This document shows positions 4,526-7,935 of a stretch of 7,935 nucleotides of DNA, piece by piece. The position numbers were made by a program, and so were the translations under genes. Source of the DNA: Oscillospiraceae bacterium (GTDB lineage Bacteria > Bacillota > Clostridia > Oscillospirales > Oscillospiraceae); NCBI GenBank assembly GCA_031280855.1, contig JAITGH010000181.1:1-7935 (forward strand). Reading direction: 5' to 3'. The stretch's first letter is position 1, and the number at the start of each line of letters is the position of its first letter. Below the pieces are notes generated by a model. That model ran no database searches. It was not told the origin of the DNA and saw only the letters and a program-made list of their open reading frames with translations.

Positions 4526-6952
4526 ATGGAACGCCAACTGCGCATACTCACCGCGTGCGCCGCCATACTGATTGCCATAGGAGGTTGCACGCCGCCGGAG
4601 CCGACCGTGTCGGCAACTCCGTCGCCGACCGCGATCGAGGAATCGCCCGATATCGCCGTACCCGCCGCCGCGCCCACTCCCACCGCGATCCTCAAACCAA
4701 TCGTCGTCGCCACCGACGACCTCACCGCGACGCTGTCGCCGTTCGACCCGAACTTGAACCACACGCTGGCGGCGCTGACTCTCGGTTCCGGGCTCACTCA
4801 ACGCGACCGCGCCGGAGCCTTAGTCCTCTCCGGACTAAAGGGCGAGTACCGCTCGTACAACGGCAACTCCTACTTCTACGACGGAATCGCCGACGTCAGC
4901 GTCGAGTACGACGGCGAGAGCGACTCGACCTCCTACTACGTCAAACTGCGCCGTGGCGTGAAGTTCTCCGACGGAACCGCGCTTACCGCAGACGACGTTA
5001 TCTTCACGCTGTATCTGCTGTGCGATCCCTCGTACGCCGGGCGGAACTCGCTGAAAACCGTCGACATATCAGGGCTTCAAGAGTATCGGCAAGCCTACCT
5101 CGACGCGCAGGCGAAGCCGCGCTCCGCCGTTAACGCAATCATGAAGGCGGGCTCCGACGCTGATGACAAGGGTAACGGCTTTACTCCCGATCAGTACCGC
5201 GAGTTCTGGTTCGCCTATAACACTGCGTACTACTCCGCCGTACAGGCGATTGTCGATTACTGCCATACCGCATATGCGGAGTTCGCGGACGACATCGCGC
5301 CGGAGGAGATCGCGCCCGGTACGGCGGACGGGCTGAAGACCGCGCTTGCCATGTACGTCTGGGGATTCGCCGACCCGATCTTCGGCGGCGGAGTCGCCTC
5401 CATTTCCGGCGACGTGTTCAACCTCACGACCGAGTTCCCCGAACTGTCGGACTTCGTCGCCGCAATTGAGACGAGGTACCCCGGCGGTTACCCGGAATGC
5501 TCGGCAGAGTTCTCCGACGTACCCGGAGCCATCGCGTTCGACGCGTTTCGGGACGCGTTCATCGCGTCCGCCACTAATCTCGACGGCGTGCGTCCTGCCG
5601 TCCCGCATATATCAGGCATTCGCCGTATCAGCGAGTTCGAGCTTCTGATCGCCGTCAACGGTTACTCCGCCTCCAACACGGAGCGATTGCTGACTATCGA
5701 GCCGCTTCCGCTTCACGTCTACGGCAACGCCGATTTATACGACCCCGAGGGCGACGGATTCGGGCTGGTCTACGGAAGCGTCAGCGCGATAGCGGACTCG
5801 GATCTGCCGCTTGTCGGAATCGGCGCGTACTCGCTGCTCAAGTTCTCCGGCGGTACCGCGTACCTTGAACCCAACGCGAGCTATTGGCGCGGAACGCCCA
5901 ACATCGCGGAGATTCAGCTTCGCGAAACGCCGAACTCGAACGCGCTCGCCGCCTTGCGGCTCGGAACCGTCGACGCGGCATTACTCCCGTCGGATCGACG
6001 CCTAACCGAAGAGCTTCGCTTCGTCAACGGCGGCGAGCCGAGCGGCTCTACCTTAACTTACGTGCCGCACCCCGTTACGTCGTACGGCTACATCGGGATA
6101 AACGCGGCCAACGTCGCCATCGGTGAGCGCGGCTCCGACGCAAGCAAGAACCTGCGGCGCGGGCTTGCCACCGTGCTTGCCGCGTATCGCGAGGAGAGCG
6201 TTACCGCGTACTTCGGTGAGAGCGCGAGCGTGCCGAACTATCCCGCTCCCGACGGCTCCTACGCCGCGCCGGAGCGCTCCGACCCGCGTTATACCACGGC
6301 GTACTCGACCGACGTCAACGGCAACGCGATCTATCGCTCCGGCATGTCCGACGCGGAGCGCTATCAAGCCGCCGAGCAAGCCGCGCTCGGCTTCTTCTTG
6401 GCGGCGGGCTACTCCGTGGAGGGCGGGCGAGTTACCGCCGCGCCCGTCGGAGCGAAGCTGTCGTTCAACGCGCTGATCCCCGCGAGTGAGCCGAGCGATC
6501 ACCCGAGCTACCTGTTGCTCGTCCGCGCTTCGGACAGCCTTGCGAACATCGGGCTGGAGCTGAACATACGCGCCGTCGGCTCGATGGGAGAGCTGCGCTC
6601 CGCGCTGTACAGTGAAACCGCCGAGATCTGGTGCGCGGCGCGGGAGTTCGGCGCGTCGCCGGATCTGTTCCCGCTGTATCACTCTACAGGTCTGATCGGC
6701 ACCGGCACGGACACCAATATCTACGGTATCAGCGACTCCGCCTTAGACGCGCTTATGCAGGAACTGCGCTCCGGCGACTCGATCTTGGATCGGCGAGTCG
6801 CGTACCGAGAGGCGTTCTCCGTCCTGCTGGCGTGGGCGGTCGAGATCCCCGCGTACCAGCGCATGGAGGCGTGGCTGTTCCGATCGTCCGCGCTCGACGC
6901 GCTTAACCTCCCGCCCGACATGACCGCGCACTACGATTGGACGAGCAAATAG
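4526..6952 (+). CDS. Peptide/nickel-type ABC transporter substrate-binding lipoprotein (family 5)
   Basis: Predicted extracellular lipoprotein that captures a peptide or similar ligand for an ABC importer; permeases and ATPases are not in the window. The 808-aa protein starts with a lipoprotein signal (MERQLRILTACAAILIAIGG, lipobox IGGC with Cys21) and a Pro/Thr/Ser/Ala-rich tether (22-55). The family 5 signature is at about 138-162 (VKLRRGVKFSDG, LTADDVIFTL). GIGAYSLLKF (431-440) with ASYWRGTPNI (451-460) matches the conserved G-x-G-x-Y ... N-x-x-Y-W region, and the C-terminus (PPDMTAHYDW) is typical. It is about 200-250 residues longer than common members; most of the excess seems to lie between about 165 and 365, including an Ala/Glu-rich stretch. 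AGGAGAG at 4514-4520 supports the start. Ligand unknown. Confidence 0.9.
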   Translation: MERQLRILTACAAILIAIGGCTPPEPTVSATPSPTAIEESPDIAVPAAAPTPTAILKPIVVATDDLTATLSPFDPNLNHTLAALTLGSGLTQRDRAGALVLSGLKGEYRSYNGNSYFYDGIADVSVEYDGESDSTSYYVKLRRGVKFSDGTALTADDVIFTLYLLCDPSYAGRNSLKTVDISGLQEYRQAYLDAQAKPRSAVNAIMKAGSDADDKGNGFTPDQYREFWFAYNTAYYSAVQAIVDYCHTAYAEFADDIAPEEIAPGTADGLKTALAMYVWGFADPIFGGGVASISGDVFNLTTEFPELSDFVAAIETRYPGGYPECSAEFSDVPGAIAFDAFRDAFIASATNLDGVRPAVPHISGIRRISEFELLIAVNGYSASNTERLLTIEPLPLHVYGNADLYDPEGDGFGLVYGSVSAIADSDLPLVGIGAYSLLKFSGGTAYLEPNASYWRGTPNIAEIQLRETPNSNALAALRLGTVDAALLPSDRRLTEELRFVNGGEPSGSTLTYVPHPVTSYGYIGINAANVAIGERGSDASKNLRRGLATVLAAYREESVTAYFGESASVPNYPAPDGSYAAPERSDPRYTTAYSTDVNGNAIYRSGMSDAERYQAAEQAALGFFLAAGYSVEGGRVTAAPVGAKLSFNALIPASEPSDHPSYLLLVRASDSLANIGLELNIRAVGSMGELRSALYSETAEIWCAAREFGASPDLFPLYHSTGLIGTGTDTNIYGISDSALDALMQELRSGDSILDRRVAYREAFSVLLAWAVEIPAYQRMEAWLFRSSALDALNLPPDMTAHYDWTSK

Positions 6953-6961
6953 CAAGAATTG

Positions 6962-6997
6962 GGAATTAGGGGAACGCAACCCACGTCCCCTAATTCC
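6962..6997. repeat. Hairpin repeat copy A, 3' of the family 5 lipoprotein gene
   Basis: A perfect 12 bp stem, GGAATTAGGGGA (6962-6973) with TCCCCTAATTCC (6986-6997), encloses a 12 nt loop (ACGCAACCCACG). It begins 9 nt after the lipoprotein stop, so it may terminate that gene, although no T-run follows on the plus strand. On the minus strand it is the leader of the promoter at 7013-7041, 15 bp past its -10. Compared with copy B the stem has a T-A pair in place of G-C, a compensatory change, and the loop lacks 20 bp. Confidence 0.85.
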
Positions 6998-7012
6998 TCG
7001 CCCCTAACATCT

Positions 7013-7041
7013 ATTATACCACAACTTGGTGCAAATGTCAA
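7013..7041 (-). promoter_or_regulatory. Consensus promoter pointing antisense into the family 5 lipoprotein gene
   Basis: On the minus strand TTGACA (7036-7041), a 17 bp spacer, a TGG extended -10 and TATAAT (7013-7018) give a full consensus promoter. No minus-strand gene lies downstream: the transcript would pass hairpin copy A and then enter the 3' end of the lipoprotein gene in antisense. The -35 and the following TTTGCACC are identical to the proS promoter. Confidence 0.85.
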
Positions 7042-7056
7042 GCAAATTCTTCATAA

Positions 7057-7081
7057 GAGCCTCCCAAAATTTGAGAGGCTC
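7057..7081. repeat. Inverted repeat midway between the divergent promoters
   Basis: GAGCCTC (7057-7063) and GAGGCTC (7075-7081) form a 7 bp inverted repeat; after one mismatch the centre CAAAATTTG continues the symmetry. It lies between the two outward-facing -35 boxes. As RNA it would be a hairpin, but neither strand has a T-run after it, so an operator or a remnant of element structure is as likely as a terminator. Confidence 0.55.
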
Positions 7082-7097
7082 AACGTGAAAAAAAGAC

Positions 7098-7126
7098 TTG
7101 ACTTTTACACCGATTTGTGGTATAAT
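7098..7126 (+). promoter_or_regulatory. Near-consensus promoter pointing antisense into the family 1 binding protein gene
   Basis: TTGACT (7098-7103), 17 bp spacer, TGG extended -10 and TATAAT (7121-7126). Only the last -35 base departs from consensus. An A/T-rich stretch with seven consecutive A (7088-7094) precedes the -35 and could act as an UP element. Transcription would go through hairpin copy B and then enter the 3' end of the minus-strand binding protein gene in antisense. The spacer (TTTACACC, TTGTGG) mirrors that of the promoter at 7013-7041. Confidence 0.85.
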
Positions 7127-7141
7127 AGGTGTTAGTTATTA

Positions 7142-7197
7142 GGAAGTAGGGGAGCGCAAACCACGGAAGCGCTCCGTATCCCACGTCCCCTACTTCC
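7142..7197. repeat. Hairpin repeat copy B, 3' of the family 1 binding protein gene
   Basis: A perfect 12 bp stem, GGAAGTAGGGGA (7142-7153) with TCCCCTACTTCC (7186-7197), encloses a 32 nt loop. An alternative inner stem, GGAGCG (7151-7156) with CGCTCC (7170-7175), competes with it. CCACG occurs twice in the loop (7161-7165 and 7181-7185). The loop aligns base for base with that of the copy in the proS leader. On the minus strand the element follows the binding protein stop by 22 nt and could terminate it; on the plus strand it is the leader of the promoter at 7098-7126, 15 bp past the -10, exactly as in copy A. Confidence 0.85.
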
Positions 7198-7219
7198 TCG
7201 CCCCACTATCTGCTCTCCG

Positions 7220-7935
7220 CTATCTCTGCTCGTTGACGTAGATGTCAACCTTCGACTGCACGAGGTCGAGAACCTGCTGAGCACTCTTCTGTCCCGCAAA
7301 GAACGGCTCAAGCTCCGCCGCGATCATCTCGCTAAGCTTCAAGTCTATCTCCGTCGTAGTGCTGATCGTGTTCAAGAAGTTGACGAACTTGTCAAAGTCC
7401 GCACGCTTGAGCGCGAAGACCTCTATCACGGGTAAGCCGGAGTTCTCGAACTCGATCGTCGATTTCGCTATCACGGGCTTGCCGGAGTTCTCCGGAAAGG
7501 ATCTGCCGTCAGACCAGCTGGAGCCGCCGTACGTGTTATAGGTGACCGTGGTCGGCTCATCGCCCTCGTGATAGTCCGTCATCGCGATCTCGGCAAGTTT
7601 GTCGAACTCCGCCTGATTCGCCGGGAACGACCACTGCGTATTCGGATTGGCCGCCGCTCTCTCCGCCGTCAGCAAACTGCTGATGAACCGCCACACTCCG
7701 TCCTTATGCGCGCTCTTTGAACCCATCGCCACCGTGCCTTGCATTTGCAGCGCACTCCCGCTCGAGCCGCTCTCCCTCGGGTAACCCTTGAACACGAGAT
7801 TATCGCCGAGTATCGCGAACATACGCTCCACGTCCGTGAACGAGTTCACCCCGTTTGCAAGCCCCAGTGCCTGTCCTTGCATTACCGCAAGCATAGCGTT
7901 CGTCTGATTCTCCCAATCGAACTGCGCCTCCGACG
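7220..7935 (-). CDS. Extracellular substrate-binding protein, family 1 (sugar type), C-terminal part
   Basis: Predicted extracellular receptor of an ABC importer, probably for a sugar or oligosaccharide. The minus-strand frame stays open to the window edge, so the true start lies outside; 237 whole codons are visible and the Met at 7892-7894 is internal. The order of features fits the C-terminal lobe of family 1 proteins: NAMLAVMQGQALG, an ERMFAILGDNLVFKGYPRE segment, TVAMGSKSAHKDGVWRFISSLLT (loss-prevention helix), FPANQAEFDKLAEIAM, and a final EPFFAGQKSAQQVLDLVQSKVDIYVNEQ, a tail common in clostridial members. An imperfect internal duplication is present (ENSGKPVI / ENSGLPVI). The gene converges on the family 5 lipoprotein gene; the two are 267 bp apart and the gap holds divergent promoters. 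Confidence 0.9.
   Translation of the reverse strand, partial: SEAQFDWENQTNAMLAVMQGQALGLANGVNSFTDVERMFAILGDNLVFKGYPRESGSSGSALQMQGTVAMGSKSAHKDGVWRFISSLLTAERAAANPNTQWSFPANQAEFDKLAEIAMTDYHEGDEPTTVTYNTYGGSSWSDGRSFPENSGKPVIAKSTIEFENSGLPVIEVFALKRADFDKFVNFLNTISTTTEIDLKLSEMIAAELEPFFAGQKSAQQVLDLVQSKVDIYVNEQR
7423..7492 (-). repeat. Imperfect direct repeat inside the family 1 binding protein gene
   Basis: The 25 bp segments 7423-7447 and 7468-7492 match at 22 positions and are offset by 45 bp (15 codons), so the frame is kept. They encode ENSGLPVI and ENSGKPVI. The sequence in between is unrelated, so the unit is either a diverged 45 bp duplication or a structural repeat. Confidence 0.75.

Noticed and set aside
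6053..6682. Minus-strand open frame of 209 codons within the family 5 lipoprotein gene, downstream of the antisense promoter at 7013.
   Set aside because: Arg-rich shadow frame with no recognisable domain. The promoter makes antisense RNA possible, but nothing indicates it is translated.
7149..7190. Resemblance of hairpin copy B (ACCACGGAAG ... CTCCGT.TCCC) to the T-box antiterminator/terminator region, tempting because another copy lies upstream of proS.
   Set aside because: The UGGN tRNA-binding bulge is absent, there is no room for a stem I with a specifier loop (the leader before it is about 20 nt), and the proS copy lies in the opposite orientation to proS transcription.
6955..7205. Invertible phase-variable promoter flanked by the two hairpins.
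   Set aside because: Promoters already point both ways, so inversion would change little, and no recombinase gene is in the window. Only the palindromic stems would serve as recombination arms.

Overview
The window looks like a chromosomal segment of a moderately GC-rich (high-50s % by eye) bacterium of the Bacillota, probably Clostridia. The basis is strong GGAGG-type ribosome binding sites, textbook TTGACA/17 bp/TATAAT promoters, a bacterial-type prolyl-tRNA synthetase with an editing insertion, a DUF378 small membrane protein, a 7TM-GGDEF diguanylate cyclase and two lipoprotein-type ABC substrate-binding proteins of clostridial style. The assignment is inference from protein style; no 16S gene or phylogenetic marker search was possible.

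Layout. The left end (1-840, minus) holds the N-terminal 280 codons of prolyl-tRNA synthetase, with its own consensus promoter at 946-974. Next comes a 72-aa DUF378 membrane protein (1080-1298, minus) followed by a terminator-like inverted repeat. Three plus-strand genes follow: a 7TM-PAS-like-GGDEF diguanylate cyclase (1524-3107), a zinc-ribbon membrane protein with a likely OB-fold C-terminus (3252-4178), and an 808-aa lipoprotein of the peptide/nickel substrate-binding family 5 (4526-6952). The right end (7220-7935, minus) is the C-terminal part of a family 1 (sugar-type) extracellular substrate-binding protein. No permease or ATPase gene lies in the window. The plus-strand genes are well separated, each has its own ribosome binding site, and they are probably independent units rather than one operon.

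The non-coding DNA is the most distinctive part. A promoter-plus-hairpin module occurs three times: upstream of proS, and as two outward-facing copies between the convergent 3' ends of the two substrate-binding protein genes. All three promoters have a consensus -10, a TGn extension, a 17 bp spacer and similar spacer sequence. The two hairpins at 6962-6997 and 7142-7197 have perfect 12 bp stems that differ by a compensatory base-pair change. Thus two very strong promoters appear to fire antisense into the 3' ends of both flanking genes. In addition, the 347 bp between the zinc-ribbon gene and the family 5 lipoprotein gene holds a 118 bp TA-bounded inverted repeat (MITE-like or a long terminator) and three further stem-loops, the last directly next to the ribosome binding site.

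No rRNA, tRNA, CRISPR array, transposase or phage gene was seen. The strongest candidate for something undescribed is the promoter-hairpin repeat family; the coding genes are recognisable families with some unusual details.
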